This document shows positions 47,216 to 57,887 of a DNA stretch of 64,000 nucleotides, one piece after another. Each line of letters begins with the position of its first letter. Within the stretch, counting starts at the first letter, position 1. The stretch is taken from NCBI GenBank assembly GCA_033297075.1, contig MU858114.1, forward strand, positions 62,001 through 126,000, written 5' to 3'. The stretch comes from Rhypophila decipiens. Lineage: Eukaryota; Ascomycota; Sordariomycetes; Sordariales; Naviculisporaceae. Below the pieces are notes generated by a model. That model made no database searches. It saw only the letters and a list, made by a program, of their open reading frames with translations, and had not been told where the DNA came from. The position numbers and the translations under genes were made by a program.

Positions 47216-48112
47216 GTTGTCGGTTGCGATGGTGGTGTTTTGTCTGTGGAATCGAGTTGGAAGTGCGGGTTTCGCGATATGTGGTGGAAGCCAGCTTCCT
47301 TCTTCGACTTGATATATGGGAAAGAAAGTGATGCGCCGTTGTAAACTACTGTTGCGAGGGAGAGTCGGTCGTCCGAAAGAAGGGCGCACGGAATGTCGTG
47401 GGTGTTTTGTTCAAATGAGCTTTTCTTCAAAGGGACAGGACAATGTCCAAAGAATGGAAAGGGGATCAGGCAGGCGGGTAGGCTTGTTTGTGTCACGGGT
47501 GACCACACGGCTGGGTCCTGGCAAGCGCTTGATTTTCCCGTTCCTCGACTGCCCTGCCTTGCTTTGCTACGTAACCCGGGTTGAGCTGATAATACGGGGG
47601 AGGGGTCGTTGGAATAAAACTGACACCTTCACCACCACCCAGCTATGCCCCTTTGGTTAGCGACGGGAGTTCAAGCGGCCCTTTTGGCGCAAGCTCTTGT
47701 TTTGTCACAGTTCACGGTCGTATTTGGAGTGTCCGGGAGACAAATCAGCGTCCAGCGCGCCGCAGCATCACATGCGTTATCGGGCCACGTCGTTGATGAT
47801 AAGATGCATTTCGTCCGTTTGATTGGCCGTAGACTCGACATGTGGGGTCCGCTGACCATCCTTCCAGCCACAGTTTATGCGTTGCGCCAGTCCGTGGCTT
47901 AACCTTGCCCAGCCGGGCCGCTGAGGTTCCCCGGAATTGGGTTGCATCAAGTGCTGATGGTGGGGCTGACCCCTGACACGAAGCTCTCGACGGTTAACTT
48001 GATATGAACTTGTGAAGCTTATTTCTGTCTAGGTCCCAGACGACTGGGAACTTTCTTTTGACCGCCAGCACCAAGCCGAACGTTGGCCATAAATATCCGA
48101 GACAGCTCGACT
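47216..48112. promoter_or_regulatory. Divergent promoter region, ILM1 / CDC43
   Basis: About 900 bp between divergent starts. An 85-codon plus frame at 47645-47902 has no support. Confidence 0.45.
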
Positions 48113-49633
48113 ATGGCAGGGGACACTAGGGAAGAAGCGTCCCTCAACATCCCTCGCCATCTCAAGTACTGGCAGCGATGTCTCCGGTCTATTCTGCCCA
48201 GCGTGTACCAGTCCAATGAGGGAAATCGACTGGCCTTGTCGTACTTTATCGTCAACTCCATCGCCATCCTCACACCTGATAAATCTGAAAATGAAAAGCT
48301 GATAAGCCCCGATGAACGCCGTGCACTGCGAGAGTGGGTCCTCTCACATCAACACGGCCAGGGTGGTTTCTGCGGGACCTCTACGCTCACTTTCCCGCTG
48401 CATGCATACGATGAGTGGGATTTTGACAGCAAAAAGCCAGAGACCGAGCATTCGGGGTTGGCGAATATCGCAGCTACCATATTTGCTCTGCAGCTGCTGG
48501 CTCTGCTCTCGGACGATGACGATGTCTTCAGGGGCGTGGATCGGGTCAGGACGCTTCGTTGGCTGAGGAGGTTACAGCGGGAGGATGGTAGTTTTGGTGA
48601 GGTGCTGAGGGAGCTGCCTGGCCGGGGCTGGTTTATTGGCGGCGGCTCTGACATGCGGTACTGCTACATTGCTGCTTCCATCCGGTGGTTCTTGCGGGGA
48701 GATGTGAAAGAGGGTGAGCCCGGATGGGTCGAGGATTTTGACACTGATGGTCTGGCCCGGTATATTTTGAACTCCCAGGTATGTGATCTCGGTCCGGACT
48801 TTAATCGTCCCACTAACATGAACATCAAGACCTACGACGGCGGGTTCGCCGCAAGTTCACAAGAAGAGCCACATGCTGGATACGCCTACTGCGCAATAGC
48901 AGCCCTATCCCTCCTCTCCCGCCCCCTAACGGCCAACAGCCACCCATCCCAATCAATCCCAGCCATAACCTCACAAGTCCGTTCCCTCCCAACAACAATC
49001 CATTGGCTAGCATCCCGCCAATTCATCCACTCTTACGAAGAAAAAGGCAAACCACCACCGGAATCCGACTCTGACGACGAAGAAGAAGAAAACAACCACC
49101 CCCTTCCTTCCCCCGATTCCCTTCTCCCGCTGTACACATCCCCCGATTACACGACAAGTTCCTGCTACACAATAGGCTTCAACGGGCGATGCAACAAGAA
49201 ACCAGATACATGCTATTACTGGTGGGTAGGCGGTGCTTTGTCCGTCCTCGGCTTGCTTTCCCCCTCTTCAGAATCTTCCCCATCAACGCTTCCAAGTCTC
49301 ATATGCACCGAGCCCTCCCGCCGCTTCCTGCTAGAAAAGACTCAGCACATAATAGGTGGATTCGGCAAAACCCCGGGGGCACCACCGGATTTATACCATA
49401 GCTGTTTTGGGCTGGCAATCTTGGCCTTGATGGGTGAGAAGGGACTTGCCGAGTTGGATGGCGCGCTTGCGCTGCCTACGGGCGTTGTGCGGAGGATTGA
49501 GAAATCTAGGGGGAGACTTGTTGAACGGGCGAAACAGCAGGAGGGGACGCTGGGAAGGGCTGGGAAAGAGATGGTTGGTATGGGCTTGGAGTTGCTTTCC
49601 TCTGGGAAGAAGCCTGCTTGGTTGACTGGTTGA
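48113..49633 (+). CDS. CDC43: Geranylgeranyltransferase type I beta subunit
   Basis: The frame is open from 48083, but that codon is TTG; the first ATG is 48113. A 51-nt stretch at 48779-48829 (GTATGT donor, CACTAAC branch site, AAG acceptor) is in frame and stop-free but interrupts the prenyltransferase repeat LNSQ|TYDGGFA, so it is an intron. The spliced product has 489 residues. Alpha-alpha barrel repeats (GQGGFCG, REDGSFGE, YDGGFA, GGFGKTPG) are present. Zinc ligands Asp and Cys lie in RCNKKPDTCYYWW and His in DLYHSCFGL. The enzyme attaches geranylgeranyl to CaaX proteins such as Rho1 and Cdc42, with the alpha subunit RAM2. An acidic loop (SDSDDEEEENN) is a fungal insertion. Its 3' end faces the M20 peptidase gene, 133 bp away. 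Confidence 0.9.
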   Translation: MAGDTREEASLNIPRHLKYWQRCLRSILPSVYQSNEGNRLALSYFIVNSIAILTPDKSENEKLISPDERRALREWVLSHQHGQGGFCGTSTLTFPLHAYDEWDFDSKKPETEHSGLANIAATIFALQLLALLSDDDDVFRGVDRVRTLRWLRRLQREDGSFGEVLRELPGRGWFIGGGSDMRYCYIAASIRWFLRGDVKEGEPGWVEDFDTDGLARYILNSQVCDLGPDFNRPTNMNIKTYDGGFAASSQEEPHAGYAYCAIAALSLLSRPLTANSHPSQSIPAITSQVRSLPTTIHWLASRQFIHSYEEKGKPPPESDSDDEEEENNHPLPSPDSLLPLYTSPDYTTSSCYTIGFNGRCNKKPDTCYYWWVGGALSVLGLLSPSSESSPSTLPSLICTEPSRRFLLEKTQHIIGGFGKTPGAPPDLYHSCFGLAILALMGEKGLAELDGALALPTGVVRRIEKSRGRLVERAKQQEGTLGRAGKEMVGMGLELLSSGKKPAWLTG

Positions 49634-49766
49634 GTCGAGTCGACCTTTGGTTGGAAAGGAAATGGCGATATATATATTATCATGGCCTTGGAATACAGCG
49701 ACTACTGAAAGCAAAGGGGTATAGATGATTCGCCTGCTCGAAAACTGGTCTTGTAGGTAAAATGAA

Positions 49767-51029
49767 TCACGCCTCCAACGCGTGCTTGACGAGCTTCTTG
49801 TATCCCTCAACCGCCTCCTCAAGATCACCAACCCTCAGCGCCTCATCATCGCCATGCGCCACTAGGATACTCCCCGGTCCATAGAGGTAACTCACATGAT
49901 CACCGGCAAGATGAGGAACATCAGTCCCGTAATTCGCAACCATCGTCTCGAAGCCATCAACATCACAAAAACACTCGACAGGCCCATACCCGCCTTTGCT
50001 CTCCAAACTCAACGCCTCACTATCCACTTCTTCCAAAATACTCTTCAACTGCTTCCTTATAATATCCGCCCCATTCTTTTGATCCCCAATCGCAATACGT
50101 AACGAGATCTCAGCCTGAGCCTCCTTGGGGATAACATTGGCCGCTACACCGCCCTCAATTTTCCCGATATTCACAGTAGTGTTTCCGTACCTCTCGCTCT
50201 TTCCAAAATCATGCTCCAAGATTTTCCCAAGCGCACGAATCAGTACCTCGGTCGCGCTTTTACCTAGCCATGGATAGCCAGAGTGGCCTGCCTTTCCCTT
50301 TGCGCTTATCGAACCAAAGGTGATACCTTTGTGCCCGCAAGCAAGTTTATTCTCGGTTGGCTCGCCAAAGATGGCTGCTTTTAGAGAGGTAGAGTTGGAG
50401 TGTGACTGGAGACTGTCCGAGAAGAAGCGCATCCCGTCGCCTAGCGTCTCTTCGCCCACGACAAAGAGGAGCATCACGTCCGAGGCATTGATTGCTTTGG
50501 AGGCGACTAGTTCCTCCACGGCAATGATTTGCGCCGCCACGGAAGCTTTGGCGTCGACTGAGCCCCGGCCGCTTATTATTGTCGAGCCAGTTATTTCTTC
50601 TGAGGAGGGGGCGTCGATGTGGTACGGTATGTAAGGTGGTACGACGTCCATGTGAGAGGTTACGAGGACTCGCGCAGCGGCGGAGGAGGAGTGAGAGGCA
50701 TCAGAGCGAGGTCGGGCGACGACATTGTATCGCTCTGGCAGGTAGCCCCAGGAAGTGTTGCTCGCCGGGAGGGCTTGCAGCCAGGTCTCGAAGCCCAGAG
50801 TTGGCAGGTAGGTGTGTAGAAAGTTTGCGACGGGGACTTCGTGCCCGCTTATGGAGGATATCTCGACTAGTTGTTTGTGTGTCTCGAGGAGGTGTTTGCG
50901 ATATGATGGGGCAGCAAGTTGTGGCTTCGAGTCGAGGTCAAGACCGCCGAGCTGCTTTTGATAGGACGACGAAGCTAGGCCTGCTGAGGGCAGTAGACCA
51001 CAAAGAAGGAACTGAGAAAGTGGCTTCAT
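49767..51029 (-). CDS. Secreted M20-family metallopeptidase
   Basis: Single exon, 420 residues, with a signal peptide (SQFLLCGLLPSAGLASS). M20 metal and catalytic motifs appear in order: SHMDVVP near 125, GRGSVDAKASVAA, VVGEETLGDG, FGEPTENKLACGHKG and, near the C-terminus, LVAHGDDEALRV. The dimerisation lid lies between (GKAGHSGYPWLGKSA). These are two-zinc amidohydrolases of the ArgE/DapE/carboxypeptidase group. Several potential N-glycosylation sites (NTS, NAS, NST, NTT) fit secretion. Substrate cannot be read from sequence: a vacuolar or extracellular carboxypeptidase or acylase role is most likely. Confidence 0.85.
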   Translation of the reverse strand: MKPLSQFLLCGLLPSAGLASSSYQKQLGGLDLDSKPQLAAPSYRKHLLETHKQLVEISSISGHEVPVANFLHTYLPTLGFETWLQALPASNTSWGYLPERYNVVARPRSDASHSSSAAARVLVTSHMDVVPPYIPYHIDAPSSEEITGSTIISGRGSVDAKASVAAQIIAVEELVASKAINASDVMLLFVVGEETLGDGMRFFSDSLQSHSNSTSLKAAIFGEPTENKLACGHKGITFGSISAKGKAGHSGYPWLGKSATEVLIRALGKILEHDFGKSERYGNTTVNIGKIEGGVAANVIPKEAQAEISLRIAIGDQKNGADIIRKQLKSILEEVDSEALSLESKGGYGPVECFCDVDGFETMVANYGTDVPHLAGDHVSYLYGPGSILVAHGDDEALRVGDLEEAVEGYKKLVKHALEA

Positions 51030-51367
51030 TTCTGAGAGAAGAGGGGCTTATTCGCGATGCTGGGCTGATTGAGCCGTCGACGAAGGGAAGAAATGCAGAG
51101 ATAATGAACGTGGATCACAAGAGGAGGAGAATGAGGTCATGGCGCTTCATGGAGCTCCCCTGTAACTTGCCAGTTATAGCGGGTACCTTGCAGCCGGTGT
51201 GGGGCTTATGCCGCAACGGGCCGAACGCCCTATACGTATTCGTACGTATTTCCATACACTGGGAATCAGGATCTCAGAAAATAGATGTGTATTCATAAAA
51301 AGAGTCACCGGAACCTATCTCGATAGGTTCATGAGCAGACGCAGAGTTCCTCCTCCAAATACGACAT
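51030..51367. promoter_or_regulatory. Promoter of the M20 peptidase and MRI1 3' region
   Basis: 338 bp between two minus-strand genes. Nothing else seen. Confidence 0.45.
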
Positions 51368-52665
51368 TCACGCCTTGGAGTCCACAATGGCAGCCCATCT
51401 CTCTGGCATCACGACGCTAAAGTCAAACTTGCCATCGGCGCCCTTCACCACTGTCCCCTTCTCAGTCACGATCGCGTCAATCAGCTCGTTCGGAGTCACA
51501 TCAAACGCCGGATTCCAGACCCCAATCCTCTGGTCAGCAATGGCCACTCTGACAGACCTCTTGGTATCAATGCTGCCATCAGAGTTTACCACCGCGCCCG
51601 AGATTTGCGTAAGTTCCTCAGCCTTACGCTCCTCAATCTTGATACCCTTACCGGTCTCCGTCTCGAGGTCGATGCTGGTCGTCGGCGCCGCAACGACAAA
51701 CTTGACGCCGTGGTGGCGAGCAAGCACTGCCAGCGAGTAGGTGCCAATTTTGTTTGCAGTGTCACCGTTGCGAACCACGCGGTCGGCGCCTACAATCACG
51801 GCGCCAATGTTCATGTGCTCGCGGTGCAGGTTGAACAAGGCGCCCGCCATGCTATCTGTGATGAGAGTCGAGGGAATGCCTTCAAAGACGAGCTCGAAGG
51901 AGGTCAGTCTGCTGCCCTGGTTGTAGGGCCGGGTCTCGGTGCAGTAGGCATGCTTGAGCAGTCCGTTCTCGTGCAGAGACCTAATAATTCCGAGGGCAGT
52001 GCCGTGGCCAGAGGTCGCGAGTGATCCGGTGTTGCAGTGTGTCAGGACCGAGATGGGTCTCTCCGAGGTGGCGTCATACTGCTGCTGGAGCCAGCTTGCA
52101 CCAAAGGCGCCGATGGCCTTGTTGGTCTTGAGGTCCCGCTCCAAGATGCGCTCGGCAGCTGTGATGTAGGCTGATAGGATGGCGTCCCGGGCCTCGGGGT
52201 GTTTCTTGCCCTCGATCTGGGCTGCTCTGACGGCGGATTTGAGGAGGTTGATGGCGTTGGAGAGATCGACGGCGGTGGGTCGACTCTCCTTGAGGTAGTC
52301 TAGCCGGGAGTCGATGTGCGTGATGATCTCCTCGGGTGTGTTGGCGGCTTTCCAACCGTTAGTCGGAACCTCCTTGATCATCAGTGCTTCTTGGTCACTT
52401 ACTGCAGCTTCCATTGTGCAGTTCCACGGCATGAGCGAGAGCTGCGACAATGGCGATAGCAGGTGCGCCTAAAAATGTGTTTTAGCGGGTTGAAAGAAAA
52501 GTCAAGATGCGCTTCCTGCTAACCTCTCACTCTCATCGACCTGATGCAGTCAAAAGCCTCTTCAGCTGTCGAGATCTCATCGTAGTGATGCTCGTGGGGG
52601 AGCCTGAGTTGATCCAGGACGAGCAGCTTGCCCCGGGAATACTTGATAGCCTCGAGAGTCGCCAT
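51368..52665 (-). CDS. MRI1: Methylthioribose-1-phosphate isomerase
   Basis: Exons 52665-52524, 52468-52403 and 52347-51368, with two 55-nt introns, give 395 residues. The N-terminus (ATLEAIKYSRGKLLVLDQL, then RVRG|APAIAIVAAL), the catalytic Cys in LTHCNTGSLATSG near 173 and the catalytic Asp in VGADRVVRNGDTANKIG near 257 are diagnostic of the eIF2B-related MtnA/Mri1 family. It converts methylthioribose-1-phosphate to methylthioribulose-1-phosphate in methionine salvage. Start and both introns are fixed by the conserved N-terminus. Confidence 0.93.
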
Positions 52666-53128
52666 CTTTCGGTGTAATGATACTCTTGAGCAATGATGTT
52701 GTAGAAGTGGTGTTGAAGATGGCGACTGTGAAATGTCGGTCAATTTATAACACTCTAAGTCACTACTGTTTAATCCGAACTTTTGCAATTTTACTCGCTC
52801 AACTCGTGCATCAGGGGCAACATTCAAGCACTTCATGTTCAATGCCCCGCCATCACAACTTTTTAGCGGGGTAGGTACTGCACCAGGGTCATGGTATCAC
52901 GGCGTGAAATGACAAGCCGCCAAGGTTCCCAGAGTTCACGGCGCTAGTCCGGAACCGAGTTTAGCGGCAGGGACCGGCTTCCAACGCCACGGGCCGTTGA
53001 CAGAGCTGTGATCTCAACAACCGAGCACACCTCCTTTCTCGGGGTAATTCTTCAAGAACCCTGCTGGCTTCTTTCGCAACTCCAAACCCAGGACATGCAA
53101 TAGACTCGCCCTTTTCCAGCTGTTCAGT
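52666..53128. promoter_or_regulatory. Divergent promoter region, MRI1 / TRS130
   Basis: 463 bp between divergent starts. No separate feature seen. Confidence 0.5.
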
Positions 53129-56100
53129 ATGGAACAGCCGTCTTCCTCGTCCAAGGTCACAGGTGGGTGATTCGCCCCTGTTTCGCAAGCCCCTGGACTA
53201 ATTACGTTGCTTGCGCGCAGTCGAGTACTTTGATCCCCACGATGTCTACAAGCTCCTCGCCCCCGGGCTGATTCCCCGCCTTCCGCTCCGCGACCTGCAC
53301 TGGCAATCGCATGCTGGGCCTGTCCGCTCGATACACACACTCCATACCGAACTCGTCTCCGCCGGCACCGAGAATAAGGCTACAGGTTCGGAGCCGACAA
53401 CTCGCGATGATGACTTTCAAACTGCGACTGTCGGCGGCGGCGCATCTTCCACTGACCAAGTAGATTCGATAGGTCGGGCGCCCGGAGCTAGCGAGAAACG
53501 ACGGCATCAGATACCCGGCCTTCGTCGCACCCCCTATCTCAAGGTGCTGCTCGTCAGATGCGACGACAATGACAGCTACAAGTCGACCGTGCGCGCCGAA
53601 ATACGAGAATGGATCAAGGCAAACGCCACGACGTCCCAGGGCAAGCCGGGCAGCAACGCCGAGAACCACGATGCTTTCGAATGGTTGATTATACATGTCG
53701 TCATCCCCAACACAGTGGCTGCTACCCAGCCCCGAGTGGGCAAGGCGCTCGACTCCACTTCAGATCTCTCAAAAGCCTCCACGTCTAGATGGCGGGGCGG
53801 TTCCAGTACACTTTTGGAAAAGCTACGGAGCGATTTCAACAGCTCGGGCAAAGGAGCTACCGACCGAGTACGGCAGATCCGGATTGGCATCAACGATGTC
53901 CCCTATGACCTGCTCCCTCGAGTTGTCCCAGCCGTCCCGACTGGATACCACGAGACAGAGCATGACGCCGAGATTGCGTGGCTGGACCTGATTGCCAAGT
54001 TTAAGGAGCTCATTCTGTCTAGTTTCGACACGCGCGTTCGGCAGTATGAAGAGGACATAAAAGAGAAAGACGGACAGAGAGGCTTGCCGGGCTGGAACTT
54101 TTGCACATTTTTCATTCTCAAAGAGGGTCTTGCCCGTGGATTTGAGAATGTCGGGCTTGTCGAGGACGCTCTAGTGGTATACGATCAGCTAAGCGTCGGA
54201 CTGGATGCCATTATTCACGAGCAGGCCATTGCGGGCTCGGCGGAAGCCCATGGAGGCGCCCTCCTCAGTTATACGGAAGAGCTGAGGAAACTTGCACAGC
54301 GAGCTTTGGACCAGGTGGAATCAGGAAAGATGGAATTCGAGGACGAGGAGGCGGTCGATCTGCAAAAGGGCGAAAAGGGACAGGCCGATAATTTCGACAG
54401 GATCCCCATCAGCTCCACGAAAAAGCCGTATCGAGAACTTATCCTCGCAAATAATGTCTCTCTCTTTGACTTTAGATGTTACATATTTGCCCGACAAATC
54501 GCGCTGCTCCTCCGTCTCGGCAACGCCTCTTCCACCCGAGAAGAGCTTCTCGCCAAGCTGAAGGAGCAGCAGGAGCTGGCCCCTCGCGGCGTTGCACCAA
54601 GGGTTCCGCAGCCCAAACCCACGGACGAATCCGAAAACCTGTCACAGTTGGCGGAAATCTGTCGGAGGGCCCTCGAGTTTGTGCCTTCTGTTTCGGTCTT
54701 GATAACCCGAGACATAACAGCAGCACTGGCGGCTGTGAGAAAGGGAGAGAATGGGGGCAAGGCTATCGTCGATCCAATACTCGCCGAGGTTATCGACAAC
54801 ATTGTTGCCTCTTTTGCATTCTCAGTTGCCCAGCAGATTCTAGCACAGACATCAACAAAAGCATTGCCGATTCCACCGTCTGCACTTGGCCCAAAAGACG
54901 GCGAGGAGCAAAAGGTGTCGATACCAGAGCCCAAGACCATGATGCATCCAGCGAGGAGCACATCACTTTCTATCCGTCCCCAGCAGGCGGGTCAACCACC
55001 TCGCAGCCCACTAGGATTTCCTGGTCCGGGGCGAAGAGCCAGCTTGCCCGAAAACGACGCGGTAGACGCCTTTCATCTGAAGACGGGGCTGGAAGAGCTC
55101 GCTGCTAGGAGGGCTGAGCTCTACACGCTATCCCGGAACATCCTGGAAGAAGGCGGTAAAAAGCGAGGCTGGACTGACGGATGGGCATCCGTCCCTCTTG
55201 TCGGGGAGAGCGATATTGTTGAAATGCAAGAAATCAGCCTGGACGACGATTCGACCCCCGAGCCGACTCAAAACCCAAACCCCGACGCAGTAATGCAAGT
55301 ATCAGTAGCCGGCGTGGACAATGAGCTCCTGCGCACAGCACTCGACAACAAGGACGATTTTTACCGACTCTACGAGACACTCACCGACAAGGCGCTGCGT
55401 CATTACATCGTCGCGAGCTATCACAGCTCTGTGGAAGCCAACAAGGCCGACCTCGCCGTCTTAAAATTCCATCTAAAAGACTACAAAGAAGCAGCAGACT
55501 ATTTCCATCAGACTCTGCCCTTTTACGGTCGCCGCGGATGGACGCTCCTGGAAATCTCCATGCTCATCATGTTCGCCCGATGTCTCAAAAAACTGCGCAA
55601 ATACGACGAGTACGTCAATATCGCTATTCGGCAACTGTTGTTCAAAGCAGCTGCCGCGGAGAGGGAACGCCTCGAGCAGAAATCCCATTTGCGCATCTTG
55701 AAAACATCCGACACCAAGTACCCCGAAACGTCTGCGATAAAGGGCTTCCTGGGGGATATGCTCGAGATTTCCCAGTCACTAGACAAGGAAGTCCGGATAC
55801 CGCTCGACAACTATTCTACAGAGGTGGAACTCGACGGCGCGCCTGTTTACGACGAGGGAAAGGATAGCTTCTCCTTGTTTGTGAATATGCGCAGTCTGCT
55901 GGTTGATGAATTCACTGCCGACAAGATTAGTCTACGGATGGTGAATTCTTCTTCTGCTCTTGGGGGAAGGGAAATCTGGCTGACGAGCAAAGAGCCGTTT
56001 ACTTTCCGGCCGGGGAAGAACAAGGTCCAGTTGAAGAGCTCGATTATCATGGCGGGAGAGTATCAAGTTGATATGCTCAGGGTGCAGGCAAGGAATGTCT

Positions 56101-57887
56101 TGTTGCATTGGGAACGGGACGTCGTCACGGCTCCAGCCGATAAAGTTCTTCTTGGTGGTGGTCAGGGTGGTGGTATGGGTATATTCAAACATGCAAGCGT
56201 GGTGCTCTACCAGCGCGCCAGGGCACTCGATGTAAAACTGCTCGCGACCAAAGAGGTGCGCCTTGATAGGAGCAACGCGCTGGACCTCGAGGTCTCGACT
56301 GGTTGGAACTCCGTCGCAAAGTGTGAGGTCAAGATCCGGGCTGCTACGGGCGGTCTGCGATTACTCATGGGCGAGGCGAGCGCCATCGGGGCGAGACAAC
56401 CTACTACCCTCATGGAGAGCGGTAGTTTTGAGTTTGGGGTAATTCCAGCGGACAGTGAGGTCAAGGTGCGCTTCCCGTTCACGGTCGAGCACGATGTCCA
56501 TACTGTTGCTGTTAGGGTCGAAGTCATCTATACCACGGAAAATGGGGAAGTGTTTACGTTCTTTAAAACAGACTCGGTGGGGATTAGTTTGGCGTTGGGG
56601 GTTAATGTCCAGGATGTGTTCAAGCATGGGGCGCTGTACTCGAGGTTTACGGTTTCAACGGCGAGTTTGAGCCCGTTGAGACTGTTCTCGAGCGAGCTGG
56701 AGGGGAGCGAGGTTTTTGAGGCGCATTTTGGGGAATGGGCGACGAATCAAATTGTCGTGTTTCCTAAGCAGCCTGCTTGTTTGCTCTACAAGATTACGAG
56801 GAAGAAAGACGTGGGCGGCAAAATTGGGCCCGAGACGAGAAAGACGCTGTATTTGAAGTTGAGGTATACGGTTTTGCTGGAGGAGATTGTCAGCTTGGTG
56901 GAGAAGAGATTTAGGAAGGATTTTGAGGACTGTGTTGTAGAGGAGAAGTTGGGGGGATATTCAAAGCTGGTTACTGGGAGGGTTGTCGAGTTTTTGAGGC
57001 AAGGACTGACGGGGTATGAACTTGAGAAGGCGGCCTTGCTGGGGGAACTAAGGACGGATTTTCTGGGAGATGTACACTGGGAGAGACAGTTTCCGGGATT
57101 GGAGCCGCCGAGGAGTATGTTGAATCATCGGTTCTCGGGGCAGGGCGAGTATCAAAAGAGAAGTGTGGCTTTTCAGTTGGCTGGGGCTGTGAGGGATTGG
57201 TTGCGGGAAAATCCAACCTTGGAATTGAAAAGTTTTGAGGAAGGGGTTACGCCGACTACGATTATCATTCCTGTGGATATCCCGCCTATTACCGTTGTTC
57301 ATACTGCCGATATCCGGTTTCAGGAGCCCATCGGAGCGGGAGGGGCTGATGCGGGCAGTGCAGCAGTCTGTATCAACCAGCTCATAGCCGCGACGTTGCA
57401 TCTCAAGTGGACGAGGATATGGGATACCGCTGGGGCGGGGGTCAGCCAAGATCTGGAGTTTAGCTATGAACTCACCGCCCCGGCTGATACGTGGCTCCTT
57501 GGGGGCCGACGAAAAGGTCATTTTGTGATTCCGGGCGTCGAGGAGGATGACGAGAGCGGAGAGAACCTGACGTCTACGCCGGACACGGAGGCGGATATCC
57601 CGCTCTTGTTGATTCCGCTGCGGGAGGGGTATCTGCCGTATCCTAGTGTTGATATTCGGGAGGTTAGGAATTCTTCTGGGTCGTCTGGCAGCGGGGAGGT
57701 GGACTTGGCGCAGCATGGGCTTGGGCATCACTGTGAGACGGACTGGAGGAATCTGGGCGAGACGGTGCATGTCCTTGCTGATCGGGGCAAGGTCACGCTC
57801 AGTCTGGATGCTAGCGGGCCTGGAGGGGGTCCGTTGGTGTTGGAGAGTGAGACTTCTGGGGCGTTGAGGGGGCGGGTGGTTGTCTGA
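53129..57887 (+). CDS. TRS130: TRAPP-II complex subunit TRS130/TRAPPC10
   Basis: A short first exon 53129-53162 (MEQPSSSSKVT) joins by a 58-nt intron to a 4667-nt exon 53221-57887, giving 1566 residues. The order fits TRAPPC10: N-terminal VEYFDPHDVYKLLAPGLIPRLPL, KVLLVRCDDNDSYK, EWLIIHVVIP, a central helical part (GWNFCTFFILKEGLARGFEN; DDFYRLYETLTDKALRHY; ADLAVLKFHLKDYKEAADYF) and C-terminal beta-sandwich segments (PAMFHW-like trafficking domain with LRYTVLLEEIVSLVEKRF). TRAPP-II is the exchange factor for Rab11-type Ypt31/32 at the late Golgi and is needed for hyphal secretion. A Ser/Pro- and basic-rich loop lies near residues 600-650. No further intron is needed. Confidence 0.87.

Noticed and set aside
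47645..47902. 85-codon plus frame between ILM1 and CDC43
   Set aside because: No homology pattern, and it lies in a divergent promoter.
48083..48112. Upstream extension of the CDC43 frame
   Set aside because: It begins with TTG; the first ATG is at 48113.
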